59,038 bases of DNA from Moraxella sp. VT-16-12 (GCF_002224245.2 NZ_NKHK02000011.1:1-59038), one strand, 5' to 3'; shown: positions 26,887 to 36,616, numbered from the stretch's first letter. Notes: generated by a model not told the origin, from the letters alone. Numbers and translations are program-made.

Positions 26887-27396
26887 TCAGTCTTTTGGCT
26901 GAATGATGTGTTTAAATAACACACCCAACACCCCCGCCAAAAACACAAATAGTGCCAAAGTCAGCTCAGGCAACGAAAAACCAAGCAATGTCCAGTCAAC
27001 CACCGCACACTCGCCTGCCCCTGTCAGCACTTCTTTAAAAACTTGCATCACAGGCAAAGTCTCCACCCAATATTCAAGACCCGGACCACAGGCAGGCACT
27101 TTATCGGGCGGCAGATAGGTCAGCCACACATGACGAGCTGCCACACCCAAGCCCCACAGCGTGCCCAGCGCTGAGCCGAACCACAGCACCAGACGTAAGG
27201 GACGTTTTTTGGGGTTGATGAGCGTTGCCAATAACGCAAATGCCCCCATTGTCCACAACCCTATTCGCTGAAAGATACACAATGGGCAAGGTTCAAGCTC
27301 CAAATAGTTTTGTAAAAACACAATAGCAAAGACACTGGCAATGATGGTCATTGCCACCAAAAATAAGTTGATATTACGATAAGTAAGATACTTCAT
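26887..27396 (-). CDS. dsbB: Disulfide bond formation protein B
   Basis: 169 residues with four membrane helices. C37-P-L-C40 in the first periplasmic loop and C103/C130 in the second are the two redox pairs, so all four essential Cys are present. R near the second helix (IFQRIG) fits quinone interaction. It reoxidises DsbA using respiratory quinone. Its ATG overlaps the gshA stop in TGATG, an unusual but sensible partnership: both genes concern thiol redox. Confidence 0.95.
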   Translation of the reverse strand: MKYLTYRNINLFLVAMTIIASVFAIVFLQNYLELEPCPLCIFQRIGLWTMGAFALLATLINPKKRPLRLVLWFGSALGTLWGLGVAARHVWLTYLPPDKVPACGPGLEYWVETLPVMQVFKEVLTGAGECAVVDWTLLGFSLPELTLALFVFLAGVLGVLFKHIIQPKD

Positions 27397-28961
27397 CAGC
27401 GAAACTCTTGGATAAACTGTTTAAAAGGCACGTTGTTTTCACGCTCTTGTTGTTGTTGGTCGGCAAAAGATTGTATGGCAATGTTGGCATAATAAAACGC
27501 ATCTTCATTACTTAGGGCGTGTCCTAATAACTCATGTTGGTGCTTTTTGGCAAGGATTCGCCCCAGTTGCCATGTGCTGCCCAACCGCCTAGAATCAGAC
27601 TCTATTTGAGCCGATAAAGTTAAATGAACATTGGTGGCTTTGCCCTGCATGAGTGCCAACGCACTTCGGTAGTCGTTACCACCGTGATATTCATCAAAAA
27701 CATCAGCGATGATTTGCATTTGACTAAGTGTGTTTACTATCCAGTCGTGCAGTTTTTGCTCGCCCTTATCTGTATAAATGCATACGCCGTCTTTACGTCC
27801 ATGATTTACCACCATCTCCACATTATCCGCCAAGTGCTTCTCTTCATCAGGCAAAAGCTCAGCAGAGTGCGACAGCAAACAATACAACGCCAGCACTTCC
27901 AAAAAGCACGCTGTGGCGGTGGTGATACCAATATCACTGTATGGGTCAAGGTCAATCGCCCGAAACTCCACATAAGCAATGCCCCGACTTTGCAAAGCTT
28001 GGGTGGGTGTTTCGCCTGACAGGGTTACTTGTTTTGGGCGAATGGGGCTATAAAACTCGTTTTCAATCTGCAAAATATGGTCATTAATCTGAATGGGCGT
28101 GCCATCTTTATCGTCCACACCGATGGCAGTAAAATCAGCAAATGGCGTGCCAATGGCTCGTCTTAGCCCTTTGATGTATTCATCTAAGTCATTGTAGCGA
28201 ATGTCTAGGTCTTTTTGGACGCTGTTGGTGTAGCCAAGTTTGCCCATACGAAGGCTGGTGGCATTTGGTTGATAATAAGTACAGCCACCACAATTGTCAT
28301 TTAAAGGGATTAGGTCATGCTCTCGCCCTGTCAAAAAACACCCGCACACACTTGGACTTGCCCCCAAAAGATACAACACCAAAGGCGTTAGGCGTTTAAA
28401 ATTGCGAATGAGCCCAAGATATTTTTGGTTTTTAAAGGCTTGTAAATCATTTGCCCCTTCTGCCTTTGCCCATGTCGCAAATAAATCATCGCCAATGGAC
28501 AAATTATAGTGTAACCCAGCAATGGTCTGCATTTTGCGACCATATCGCACACCAAGCCCCATGCGATACAAGGTTTTGAGCCGTCCGATGTTAGATGTGC
28601 CATAATCCGCCAGTGGTATGTCATCATCATTATCCGACAACATGCACGGCATGGATAACGGCCATAACAACTCATCGTTTTCAAGCGAGCGATGTACCAA
28701 GACGTGCAATTTACGAAGCATATCTAATGCGTCCTTGATGGTAGATTTTGGCTCTGTAATCAGCTCCAACAGATTTTCAGAATAATCGGTGGTGATAAAT
28801 GGGTGGGTCAGTTTAGAGCCAAGACCAGCAGGATGAAAACTTTTGGCAGAATAACCATCAGGTCTCATACGCAGACCTTCTTTTTCAATGCCACGCTTCA
28901 TGCCTGCCACCAAAGAAGCATTAAACCAAATGGGTAGATAAAAAGTTGAGTTCATTATCAT
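27396..28961 (-). CDS. gshA: Glutamate-cysteine ligase
   Basis: 521 residues, the length of proteobacterial GshA. First step of glutathione synthesis, cytoplasmic. KRGIEKEGLRM (about 22-32) is the ATP/Glu-site motif; HPFITTDYSENLLELIT (about 52-68), GLHYNLSIGDDLF and YVEFRAIDLDPYSDIGI are further landmarks. The start is either 28961 or 28955 (MNSTFYL). It heads the gshA-dsbB unit. A 450-base gene-free stretch lies upstream. Confidence 0.95.
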   Translation of the reverse strand: MIMNSTFYLPIWFNASLVAGMKRGIEKEGLRMRPDGYSAKSFHPAGLGSKLTHPFITTDYSENLLELITEPKSTIKDALDMLRKLHVLVHRSLENDELLWPLSMPCMLSDNDDDIPLADYGTSNIGRLKTLYRMGLGVRYGRKMQTIAGLHYNLSIGDDLFATWAKAEGANDLQAFKNQKYLGLIRNFKRLTPLVLYLLGASPSVCGCFLTGREHDLIPLNDNCGGCTYYQPNATSLRMGKLGYTNSVQKDLDIRYNDLDEYIKGLRRAIGTPFADFTAIGVDDKDGTPIQINDHILQIENEFYSPIRPKQVTLSGETPTQALQSRGIAYVEFRAIDLDPYSDIGITTATACFLEVLALYCLLSHSAELLPDEEKHLADNVEMVVNHGRKDGVCIYTDKGEQKLHDWIVNTLSQMQIIADVFDEYHGGNDYRSALALMQGKATNVHLTLSAQIESDSRRLGSTWQLGRILAKKHQHELLGHALSNEDAFYYANIAIQSFADQQQQERENNVPFKQFIQEFR

Positions 28962-29373
28962 TGCTCGTTAAAGATAAGCCAACCATTAGCCCAACTGATA
29001 AACCTATAAACCATCTTTTGGGTGATTTGTTGTGTTAAGCGTAACGATGGGCGTGTGGTGCTGATGGTTATTTTTGGTGATTAAAGGGTCAAAAAGGGCA
29101 TAAAACTGCCCCAAATACATGATTGGCATTGTAATTAGATTGGTATGGTTTGTCAAATCTTGGCGTGTGTTGGTTTGTATCTGTATTTAAACACCAAAAA
29201 GCCCAACTAACAAAACACTGCCCATTTTTTATAAAAACAACACGCAACTTTCATAATTTAACAAATCAATACAAAGTTTTATGTCCAAATGGTCATTTTA
29301 ACAGCAACAAACCAAAACGTATTTATTCTTTTTTATCATAAATTAAGTAACTTTAAGACAATCACCAAACACA
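28962..29373. other. Gene-free stretch upstream of gshA
   Basis: About 410 bases without a convincing coding region. No tRNA, riboswitch or strong hairpin is apparent. It must hold the gshA promoter, but I could not pick a clear -35/-10 pair. A rightward open frame of 63 codons (29150-29341) lacks a ribosome site and looks random. Confidence 0.5.
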
Positions 29374-29399
29374 AAAAAGCACCCATCAGAGTGCTTTTT
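29374..29399 (-). terminator. Terminator of the roadblock-like gene
   Basis: On the minus strand a 9-bp stem (AAAAAGCAC/GTGCTTTTT) with an 8-base loop ends in T residues; 12 bases past the stop. Confidence 0.85.
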
Positions 29400-29411
29400 G
29401 GCAATGTCAGT

Positions 29412-29768
29412 TTATGAAAAATCAAGCTCGGTTTCAAAACTTTTTAGGTTATGGCGAGCCATGGCTAGGTTGGATTTTTGGCGGTCAAGCACCAAGTACA
29501 AAAATAGGTCATTATTACGCACCAAAGGGCGAATTAGGTGGTACTGACCGCTTAGGGTGATAAGAATGTCTTCTATGGCATCTGTCAAACCAAGTGCTTT
29601 GGCGGTTTTGCGTTTTGCTTTGACCACTTCGGTGTTGCCTGCTGCTGCCAATTCTAAGTCAATGCCTGAGCCTAATGTTGCCATCGCCAAGCCTGATTCG
29701 GTGTCCACCAAAGCTGCCGCCACAAAACCATCAATATCGCTTAGTGCATTTAGGGAAAGTTTGGACAT
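29412..29768 (-). CDS. Roadblock/LC7-like small protein
   Basis: 118 residues from ATG 29768, with AGAGG 7 bases before it. A single alpha/beta domain: [20 protein letters not shown] (strand-turn-strand), then an Ala-rich helix, [20 protein letters not shown] and [20 protein letters not shown]. The pattern matches roadblock/LC7 (MglB-like) proteins that regulate small GTPases or act as dimeric scaffolds. No GTPase gene is adjacent. Function here unknown. Confidence 0.7.
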   Translation of the reverse strand: MSKLSLNALSDIDGFVAAALVDTESGLAMATLGSGIDLELAAAGNTEVVKAKRKTAKALGLTDAIEDILITLSGQYHLIRPLVRNNDLFLYLVLDRQKSNLAMARHNLKSFETELDFS

Positions 29769-29890
29769 GATAAACCTCTTTATCTGATTAAAAATATACA
29801 GATAAATACCTGCAAATATCACGCCATTTGCCATCAAACAGTTGCCGTTTGTCTTTTATCTCCTACCTATCATCAAAAAATGGACATATT

Positions 29891-30541
29891 TTATGGCAAC
29901 ACCACCTCATCTATCTGCCACATGACCCACTGATGTCTGCTCATTTTGATGGTGATGGGCTGATTTTTAATGGCAGTCTTGACAAAAAAACAGTTCATGC
30001 CACAGTAGCCAACATCAAAGGCGGCAGGCTTGATGTTTAGGTGTTTGGCGTTTTGTTTGATGAGCGTCTCTTGGCGAGCAATGGCATGGTGCATATCCCC
30101 TGTCGCCAAATAATCTTGCATCAATGCCCCCACATCTACCAAATCTCCGCCCAGCCAAAAAATTAGCCCCAACAATAGCGGTTCGCTGTCTTTGGTGATG
30201 TCGCCTTGGGCAAGTTTGGTTAGATTGTCAGGGGTGATGGCTTTATCCACTGCCCCATCTACAAAACGTATGGCAAAATTTTCAAGCTCTTTTTGTGGCA
30301 CGCCAAGCATGGGCAAAAATAACGCCAAACCCTGCTGACTGATGGTGGTTGCTATCTTGGTGTGTAGTTGTTGTTTTAAATTTGGGCGAAACGTCTCATA
30401 ATCTATGGACGCAATGATAAGAGCATAATCGTTTTGCTCATAAGCGTTTTTAAAACGATATAGCTGATAATAAGGCGACACAAACATCACCACCAACAGC
30501 ACCACCAAAAAAGCAGCTACAAATTTTAATAAAGTTTTCAT
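29891..30541 (-). CDS. DUF2939-type membrane-anchored protein
   Basis: 216 residues from ATG 30541. One N-terminal hydrophobic helix (about 5-21) is followed by SPYYQLYRFKNAYEQNDY and a FRPNLKQQL segment, the DUF2939 signature. The rest is soluble, presumably periplasmic, with two late Cys (GYCGMNCFF). An extension to 30655 is open but would start inside the dnaJ initiation region. Divergent from dnaJ; the two share a 112-base intergenic region. Confidence 0.75.
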   Translation of the reverse strand: MKTLLKFVAAFLVVLLVVMFVSPYYQLYRFKNAYEQNDYALIIASIDYETFRPNLKQQLHTKIATTISQQGLALFLPMLGVPQKELENFAIRFVDGAVDKAITPDNLTKLAQGDITKDSEPLLLGLIFWLGGDLVDVGALMQDYLATGDMHHAIARQETLIKQNAKHLNIKPAAFDVGYCGMNCFFVKTAIKNQPITIKMSRHQWVMWQIDEVVLP

Positions 30542-30653
30542 GAGTTTCTGTGATAATTTTTTGGATAATTTACCATAAAATCGCTGTAAAATCTTGATTA
30601 TTGGCACACCATCACCATAAATAAACCAATTTTTTGTTATTGTAGGTAGTGTC

Positions 30654-31832
30654 ATGAGTAATAAAGATTTTTATACCATTTTGGGCGTGGACAAATCGGC
30701 AGATGAAAAAGAGATTAAAAAAGCCTATCGCCGTTTGGCAATGAAATATCACCCCGACAAAAACCCAGACGACCCAAGTGCCGAAGAGAAGTTTAAAGAA
30801 GCCACCATGGCATACGAAGTACTGTCAGATGCCCAAAAACGCTCGGCTTATGACCGCATGGGGCACGCCGCTTTTGAACAAGGCATGAATAACGGTGGCT
30901 TTGGTGGGGGTGGTGGTTTTAGTGCTGATGATTTAAATGATATTTTTGGCAGTTTCTTTGGGGGTGGTCGCTCAGGGGGTTTTGGTGGTGGCTTTGGCGA
31001 CATCTTTGGGGCGTTTGGTGGGGGCTCTCGCGCCACTCGCAACAACAAAGGGGCTGACCTGTTGTATAGCCTAACACTCACCTTAGAAGAAGCGGTCGCA
31101 GGCTGTAAAAAAGACATCACCTACAACACATCGGTAACGTGCAAAACCTGTCATGGCAAAGGGGCAAAATCAGATGCTGACATTGTTAGCTGTACCACCT
31201 GTGGCGGTCATGGTCAGGTGCGTATGTCCCAAGGATTTTTTGTGGTGCAACAGCCTTGCCCTGCGTGTCATGGCAATGGCAAAACCATTAAAAACCCCTG
31301 CATGGACTGTCATGGTGAAGGCAAGCAACAAAAATCCCAAACCCTAGAAGTCTCCATCCCAGCAGGCATGGATAATGGTGAACGTTTACGCTTGACAGGT
31401 AGGGGTGAAGCAGGCGACAGGGGCATGCCCAATGGTGATTTGTATGTAGAAATCCATGTTTTGCCACATGACATCTTTACCAGACATGGGGCAGATTTAC
31501 ACATGGATGTGCCTGTGGACATCGCCAAAGCAGCTTTGGGTAGCGATGTGGAAGTGCCAACCTTAACAGGTAAACTTAAAATCAAAATCGCCGAAGGCAC
31601 TCAAAGTGGCAAACTGCTCAGAGTGCGTGGCAAAGGTGTAACTACTCGTAGTGGCATGCAGGGGGATTTAATTTGTCGTGTCATCGTCAAAACACCGACT
31701 AATCTTAGCCACGAACAAAAATCCCTACTTGAACAGTTCGCCAAAACGCTCAGTAGCGACAATCACACCGACCCCAAGAAAAAAGGCTTTTTTGATAAAA
31801 TCAAAGATGAAGTCAAGGACATTTTTGATTAA
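30654..31832 (+). CDS. dnaJ: Chaperone protein DnaJ
   Basis: 392 residues, full-length class A J protein. J domain with HPD in [10 protein letters not shown] (about 30-39), a long Gly/Phe region (about 77-130), then four CxxCxGxG zinc repeats: [33 protein letters not shown]-terminal substrate domains and dimerisation tail follow. It delivers unfolded clients to DnaK. dnaK is not next to it. Terminator follows directly. Confidence 0.97.
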   Translation: MSNKDFYTILGVDKSADEKEIKKAYRRLAMKYHPDKNPDDPSAEEKFKEATMAYEVLSDAQKRSAYDRMGHAAFEQGMNNGGFGGGGGFSADDLNDIFGSFFGGGRSGGFGGGFGDIFGAFGGGSRATRNNKGADLLYSLTLTLEEAVAGCKKDITYNTSVTCKTCHGKGAKSDADIVSCTTCGGHGQVRMSQGFFVVQQPCPACHGNGKTIKNPCMDCHGEGKQQKSQTLEVSIPAGMDNGERLRLTGRGEAGDRGMPNGDLYVEIHVLPHDIFTRHGADLHMDVPVDIAKAALGSDVEVPTLTGKLKIKIAEGTQSGKLLRVRGKGVTTRSGMQGDLICRVIVKTPTNLSHEQKSLLEQFAKTLSSDNHTDPKKKGFFDKIKDEVKDIFD

Positions 31833-31850
31833 CCCTTGTTTCATCAAGTT

Positions 31851-31879
31851 AAAACACGGTCTTGTTGCCGTGTTTTTTT
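31851..31879 (+). terminator. Terminator of dnaJ
   Basis: 9-bp stem AAAACACGG/CCGTGTTTT, 8-base loop, T run. It also separates dnaJ from the convergent lipoprotein gene. Confidence 0.88.
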
Positions 31880-31922
31880 AACTTAAATTTTTGCTAAAAT
31901 ACATTGAAAATATTGAATTTGC

Positions 31923-32504
31923 TTATTTTTTATTGGGGTAAAAAAAACTTTTATTTGGAGCTAACAGACACATTTCTTTGGCAATTTGAGCATCAATCTT
32001 ATTGATGTTTTTTTCATTGATGTATGTAGCAATGTTAGATGCATTTATAAAAAAGGTAAGATTAGTTGCTAATTTTCTTTTATGATGGTCAGCAGTATAT
32101 TTGCCAAAATTATATTTTTCAAACAAATTTTCATAACACGCAACATTATAACTATCAATATCATAAGAACCGTCTTGGTTTTGGATTTTTACAAATGCTG
32201 AATTATAGGGTTTAACATGAATGTATCTATCACCAAAACTCATTCTGGTGGTTGTATCAGCATGATGAAATATTGTACTAACATCAAGATAATAGGTTTT
32301 ACCTTTTTCTGAGCCCATCAGCTTCCAACGGCGTGTTTCTTGTTCAAGGGGGATATTTTGTGCAAGCACACTGGCTTGTTTTTGGGCAGATTGTTCTGCA
32401 TTCCCCAAAAGATGATAAACGTGCGGTTTCTTTTTAGGCAAAAACAAGCAACCACTGGCAAAAACAGATAAGATGACAGGCAGAAAAAGATGGGTGCTGT
32501 TCAT
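31923..32504 (-). CDS. Putative lipoprotein of unknown function
   Basis: 193 residues from ATG 32504, preceded by AAGGAA. The N-terminus LFLPVILSVFASGC gives a lipobox-like ASGC with Cys18 as the lipidation site; Ala at -3 is atypical but accepted. The mature part is basic and soluble, with WKLMGSEKGKTYYLDVSTIF and MSFGDRYIHVKPYN, resembling surface-adhesion E-like small domains, and one later Cys pair candidate (VACYE, EMCLL). No family assigned. Relatively AT-rich compared with neighbours. Confidence 0.65.
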   Translation of the reverse strand: MNSTHLFLPVILSVFASGCLFLPKKKPHVYHLLGNAEQSAQKQASVLAQNIPLEQETRRWKLMGSEKGKTYYLDVSTIFHHADTTTRMSFGDRYIHVKPYNSAFVKIQNQDGSYDIDSYNVACYENLFEKYNFGKYTADHHKRKLATNLTFFINASNIATYINEKNINKIDAQIAKEMCLLAPNKSFFYPNKK

Positions 32505-32640
32505 GACATTCCTTGAACTTTTTAAAACAATCAGATATGTATGCCACATCAATTTAAAAACTATTTCAAGATTGATGGGAAAATCTTAAATTTTTGGGTA
32601 TAATCAGCTATTTATCAGCCATCTATTTTAAGGAGCGACA

Positions 32641-33441
32641 ATGAGTATTAAAGTTGGTATCATGGGTGCATCAGGGCGTATGGGACGCATGCTGTTACAG
32701 TCAGTATTGGACAACCCAAACACCACCTTGGTGGCAGGATTTGTGCCTGATTTTTCAGGATTGGTTGGCGTGGATGCAGGTGAGTTTATTGGCGTGGGCA
32801 AAGTGGGCGTGCCTTTAACGATTTTTGATGAAAACTTGCCTAAAATGGACGTGCTGATTGATTTTAGTTTGCCCAATGCCATTGATAAAACCATTGAGAT
32901 TTGTACCAAACATCACCTACCACTTGTGGTGGGCGTAACAGGGTTGGACGATGACCAAGAAAATGCCCTACGTCATGCCAGCGACCACATTCCCATTGTT
33001 TATGCAGGCAACTACTCCACAGGGGTTAATCTGTCTTTGGATTTATTAGCCACCACCGCCAAGGTACTAGGTACAGATGCCGATGTGGAAATCATAGAAT
33101 ATCACCACAAACATAAGCTAGATGCCCCATCAGGCACGGCACTCATGATGGCAAATGCGGTCGCCACCGCACGCAAACAAACCCTAAAAACGTCCGCCGT
33201 CTATGGTAGACACGGTCAAGCCAAACGCACTGATGGCGAGATTGGCATTCATGCGGTGCGTGGTGGTGAGATTGTGGGTGAGCATACAGTATCTTTTATC
33301 ATGAATGGCGAAATCATTGAAATCACCCACAAAGCCCAAAGTCGCATGACCTTTGCCAATGGTGCTGTTAGAGCAGGAATTTGGCTGACTGATAAGCCAA
33401 ACGGTCTGTATGATATGCAAGATGTGCTAGGTCTTAAATGA
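32641..33441 (+). CDS. dapB: 4-hydroxy-tetrahydrodipicolinate reductase
   Basis: 266 residues. Lysine/DAP pathway step after DapA (dapA is at 52118). GIMGASGRMGRMLLQ (about 7-21) binds NAD(P)H, VVGVTGLDD and YAGNYSTGVN follow, and EYHHKHKLDAPSGTALMMA (about 156-174) holds the catalytic His-His-Lys. AGGAG is well placed at 7 bases. Its stop overlaps the following gene by 4 bases. Confidence 0.96.
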   Translation: MSIKVGIMGASGRMGRMLLQSVLDNPNTTLVAGFVPDFSGLVGVDAGEFIGVGKVGVPLTIFDENLPKMDVLIDFSLPNAIDKTIEICTKHHLPLVVGVTGLDDDQENALRHASDHIPIVYAGNYSTGVNLSLDLLATTAKVLGTDADVEIIEYHHKHKLDAPSGTALMMANAVATARKQTLKTSAVYGRHGQAKRTDGEIGIHAVRGGEIVGEHTVSFIMNGEIIEITHKAQSRMTFANGAVRAGIWLTDKPNGLYDMQDVLGLK

Positions 33442-33845
33442 TAAAGCTCATCACTGCTTTATTTGCTTTGCTTGCTTGTGTTGCCCACGCCGACATTTAT
33501 GTCATACACACCTACGGCAACCCCGACATCGTTCGTATTGCCCAAGATGAACTAAATCGTGGCGGGGGTGGCACAGCCACTTTGTACCAAGACCAACTTA
33601 TTATCCATGCAAACCCAGCCGACTACGCTCGTGTGTCTGCACTTGTACGCCAAATAGATACCGCTCCTGCTACTTTGACCATATCAGTAGCCACAGCTCA
33701 CCACATGAGCAAGCACCAACACGGCGGTCAAATCAATGTTCACATCTCCAAACAAATACAGCTCAATGGGCAGTATCAAAACAGCACACATACCACCAAA
33801 ACCAACACATTTACACCGCCAGCACCATATCAGGCGGTCAAGTGA
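33438..33845 (+). CDS. Secretin N-domain-like exported protein, 5' part of a split gene
   Basis: 135 residues with a signal peptide (about 1-18, CVAHA). DIYVIHTYGNPDIVRIAQDE resembles an N0/N1-type domain and LIIHANPADYARVSALVRQI matches the secretin short-domain helix-strand pattern. In the frame used here it ends with a non-descript TFTPPAPYQAVK. In the -1 frame the same DNA reads YTASTISGGQ and continues directly into the next entry, which looks like the natural protein. Coupled to dapB by ATGA. Probably the first part of one protein of about 250 residues. Confidence 0.65.
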   Translation: MIKLITALFALLACVAHADIYVIHTYGNPDIVRIAQDELNRGGGGTATLYQDQLIIHANPADYARVSALVRQIDTAPATLTISVATAHHMSKHQHGGQINVHISKQIQLNGQYQNSTHTTKTNTFTPPAPYQAVK

Positions 33846-34183
33846 GTATCAGCTCTGACACACTCATCGGTCTGACCAACTGGCAGATTTATCAGTCTCA
33901 TCGGCAAAATACTCGCTATTGGATAAATCTTGGGACATCATGGGTAAGCTTATCTGATGGTTTTTATGCCACGCCAAAGCTTTTGCCAAACGGTCAAATC
34001 CTTCTTAACCTAAACCAATACAGTCATCATAATCACCGCCAAAACGCCCTAAGCACTACCCTTACTCTCCCACAAGGTCAATGGGTCAAAGTTGGTGAGC
34101 TTAGCCAAAGCACATATGCAAGTTTGACCTTTGGTGATGACAGCCACACACAAACATCGCCCATATGGATAAAAGTGGACTAG
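33842..34183 (+). CDS. 3' part of the split secretin-like gene
   Basis: 113 residues if begun at the GTG at 33842. Content is beta-rich: VSISSDTLIGLTNWQIY, RYWINLGTSWVSLSDGFYA, and WVKVGELSQS near the end. The open frame continues upstream of the GTG to at least 33782, and there reads sensibly (TISGGQ), so this is better viewed as the downstream segment of the 33438 gene after a one-base loss or a frameshift event near 33798-33812. Alternatively the pair is a true two-cistron unit with GTGA overlap. Its last 4 bases overlap dprA, which is convergent. Confidence 0.5.
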   Translation: MSISSDTLIGLTNWQIYQSHRQNTRYWINLGTSWVSLSDGFYATPKLLPNGQILLNLNQYSHHNHRQNALSTTLTLPQGQWVKVGELSQSTYASLTFGDDSHTQTSPIWIKVD

Positions 34184-35346
34184 ATGACCGCAAAACGTCC
34201 ACCCACATTTGCCACATGACCAAGCATTTCAAGCTCCAACAGCACCGCCAACAGCTCGCCTGCTGGTCTGTTTGTACGCATGATGAGTTTATCCAAATCA
34301 CACGTTTCACTGCCCAACGCCGTCATCATAAATGCCAAATGTTCAGGAATGGGCGTTTTGGTGGTGCCGGTGGCAGTATCTGTCAGATTTAACTCATCAA
34401 AAGCAGACACGCCACGGCTAAACGTCTTAGGCAAAGCGGTAAATTCAGGCACACTACCTGCGATGTCTTCTAAAACATGGTTGGGGTGATATATCAAAGT
34501 TGCCCCTTCTCGTATCAGGTGATGACAACCTTCGGCATTGATATTATCTATGCGACTTGGCACAGCAAAAACTTGCTTGCCTTGCTCTGCGGTCAAACGA
34601 GCGGTGATGAGCGAACCACTTTGAATGGTGGCTTCGGTAACAATGGTCGCCAAAGACAGTCCTGCCACCAAGCGGTTTCGTCTTGGAAAAGTGTGTTTGG
34701 TGGCAGGCGTGGCGGGCAGCAACTCACTAACCAAACAGCCACCATCATTGATGATTTGAGCATATAAGGCATGATGATTTTTTGGATAACACACATCAAT
34801 GCCCGTACCTAACACCCCCACTGTCTGCCCCTTGCCCACCGATAACGCCCCCAAATGTGCCATCTTATCTATCCCACCTGCCAAACCACTGGTGATGGTA
34901 TAATCATGATGAGCCAAATATTGAGCCAAATCAAAGGTGAGTTTTTGGGCGTGGTCGGTAGGGTTTCTGCTGCCCACAATAGCAAGCTGTTTGTTCTTTA
35001 AACGTGCGACATCGCCACGACAAAACAGCACAGGCGGTGGGTCATAGATGGCATTTAGGCTGTCAGGATAGGCATCATCACCACAAAACACCAACTGATA
35101 TGCCCCATATCCCACTTGCTCATCTATCTTTGCTAAAAACGCGAGCACATCAGGGCCATCTGCATGGCGTTTTTGGTGAGATGAATGCACTTTGAGCGTT
35201 TGCCACACCTGCACAGGCTGACAAAGGGCAGATTTGGCAGACCCAAAAGCATCATACAGCTTATAATACGCTGTCAAAGATGTATTGACAACATACCATA
35301 AAGCCAAGACAGCTTGACGCTCGTTTAAATGATGATACTCGCTCAC
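34180..35346 (-). CDS. dprA: DNA processing protein DprA
   Basis: 388 residues. It loads RecA on incoming single-stranded DNA in transformation. The Rossmann-like core has LAIVGSRNPTDHAQKL (about 119-134), TITSGLAGGIDKMAHLGAL, TVGVLGTGIDVCYPKNH, FPRRNRLVAGLS and TEATIQSGSLITA. A C-terminal winged-helix-like domain follows (about 310-388). The start overlaps rraA by 4 bases. Together with comEA this supports competence. Confidence 0.95.
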   Translation of the reverse strand: MSEYHHLNERQAVLALWYVVNTSLTAYYKLYDAFGSAKSALCQPVQVWQTLKVHSSHQKRHADGPDVLAFLAKIDEQVGYGAYQLVFCGDDAYPDSLNAIYDPPPVLFCRGDVARLKNKQLAIVGSRNPTDHAQKLTFDLAQYLAHHDYTITSGLAGGIDKMAHLGALSVGKGQTVGVLGTGIDVCYPKNHHALYAQIINDGGCLVSELLPATPATKHTFPRRNRLVAGLSLATIVTEATIQSGSLITARLTAEQGKQVFAVPSRIDNINAEGCHHLIREGATLIYHPNHVLEDIAGSVPEFTALPKTFSRGVSAFDELNLTDTATGTTKTPIPEHLAFMMTALGSETCDLDKLIMRTNRPAGELLAVLLELEMLGHVANVGGRFAVI

Positions 35347-35846
35347 ACTAAGGGTTCATCACAGACGATGATGCCATTATTATCCGCATACACCCACGCC
35401 CCATCATGTATCGCCACACCGCCAATATTTAGGCTAACACCCATCTCGCCCAGCCCTTTGCGTACGCTCTTTTTAGGAATGCTTGCCAAAGCCATCACGC
35501 CAATATCCATACGAGCAATCTCATCCACATCACGCACACAGCCATAAATAATAATCCCCGCCCAACCATTATCGCAAGCGGATTTGGCAATCATATCACC
35601 CAACAAAGCACATCGCATGGACGCACCACCATCCACCACCAATACCCGACCCTGACCAGCGGTGGCAAGGGTTTCTTTGACACGTGAATTGTCTTCAAAG
35701 CATTTAACCGTTACGATTTGTCCGCCAAAGGTGGTGTGTCCGCCATAATTTTTAAAGCTCTTGCCATCTAGGCTTGGTGGTATGACATCAATAACTTTAT
35801 CTTCATTATCATCCAACAAATCACAAGTGATGAATGGTACTGACAT
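35343..35846 (-). CDS. rraA: RraA, regulator of RNase E activity
   Basis: 167 residues (E. coli 161). Trimeric RraA fold: TCDLLDDNED, FGGQIVTVKCFEDNSRVKE, LVVDGGASMRCALLGD, GWAGIIIYGCVRDVDE and a closing GAWVYADNNGIIV. RraA binds RNase E and slows RNA decay; some homologues are metal-dependent aldolases, but the absence of an obvious pathway context favours the former. It is the first gene of rraA-dprA, with a good AAGGAG ribosome site upstream. Confidence 0.92.
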   Translation of the reverse strand: MSVPFITCDLLDDNEDKVIDVIPPSLDGKSFKNYGGHTTFGGQIVTVKCFEDNSRVKETLATAGQGRVLVVDGGASMRCALLGDMIAKSACDNGWAGIIIYGCVRDVDEIARMDIGVMALASIPKKSVRKGLGEMGVSLNIGGVAIHDGAWVYADNNGIIVCDEPLV

Positions 35847-36012
35847 AAATACTCCTTTTATTTGTCCGCATAAAAATATCTAAATTCATATATGATTTGG
35901 CAAATCTGCCATCATTTCTATTATACTGATGAAATTTGACCACCACAAGGGCTATTTATTTATTCTTAAAAATAGGTTAATATAATAATAAGTTAATTTA
36001 CTTAATTTATCC

Positions 36013-36591
36013 ATGAAATTTTTTATTAGCTTACCGCTTGTGCTGTGCTTGTCTGCCTGCATGACCGCTCAGCCCATCACACCACGACCTAGCCACTGGG
36101 CAGCCCCATTAAAAGCAGATGCCAATTTTTATCAAGTAGATACCCATTTGTATCGTAGCGAACAGCCAATTGCTGATGATGTGCCTGCCATACACGCCCA
36201 TGCCATCAAAACCATCATCAACCTACGCCAAGGTCAAGATGACAACCCTGCCTTATTTGGTGATGACATGACACTCATCAAAGAACCACTTGCCACATGG
36301 CGTGTTCGTCCATCTGACATTGCTCGGGTACTATATGCCATTGAAAAACACCAAAAAACAGGGGCAGTGCTTGTTCATTGTCGTCATGGAGCAGACCGCA
36401 CAGGCATCATCATTGCCATGTATCGCATTATTTATCAAGGGGTTAGCATTGATGACGCACGAGCAGAGATGAAACATGGGGATTATGGTTATCACATTAT
36501 TTGGAAAAATTTGGACAATCTGTTAAATGACGCACATATCGCCCAAGTTAAAGGCGAGCTAAACCGCTTAAAAACCATCAATCCCATCTGA
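36013..36591 (+). CDS. Lipoprotein tyrosine/dual-specificity phosphatase
   Basis: 192 residues. A signal with lipobox LSAC (Cys16) suggests anchoring in the envelope. The PTP signature VHCRHGADRTG (about 123-133) has catalytic Cys and Arg; FYQVDTHLYRSEQP opens the domain and KTIINLRQGQDDN precedes the general-acid region. Secreted relatives dephosphorylate phospho-Tyr or phosphoinositides; substrate unknown. Monocistronic, with a terminator. Confidence 0.85.
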   Translation: MKFFISLPLVLCLSACMTAQPITPRPSHWAAPLKADANFYQVDTHLYRSEQPIADDVPAIHAHAIKTIINLRQGQDDNPALFGDDMTLIKEPLATWRVRPSDIARVLYAIEKHQKTGAVLVHCRHGADRTGIIIAMYRIIYQGVSIDDARAEMKHGDYGYHIIWKNLDNLLNDAHIAQVKGELNRLKTINPI

Positions 36592-36616
36592 CTCATCTGA
36601 TATTTGCTTAAAAATA

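Noticed and set aside
29150-29341. Small rightward gene in the gap upstream of gshA
   Set aside because: No ribosome site and random-looking composition.
33790-33815. Programmed -1 frameshift site joining the split secretin-like gene
   Set aside because: The AAAA there is not in the X XXY YYZ arrangement and no downstream pseudoknot is evident; simple mutation is preferred.
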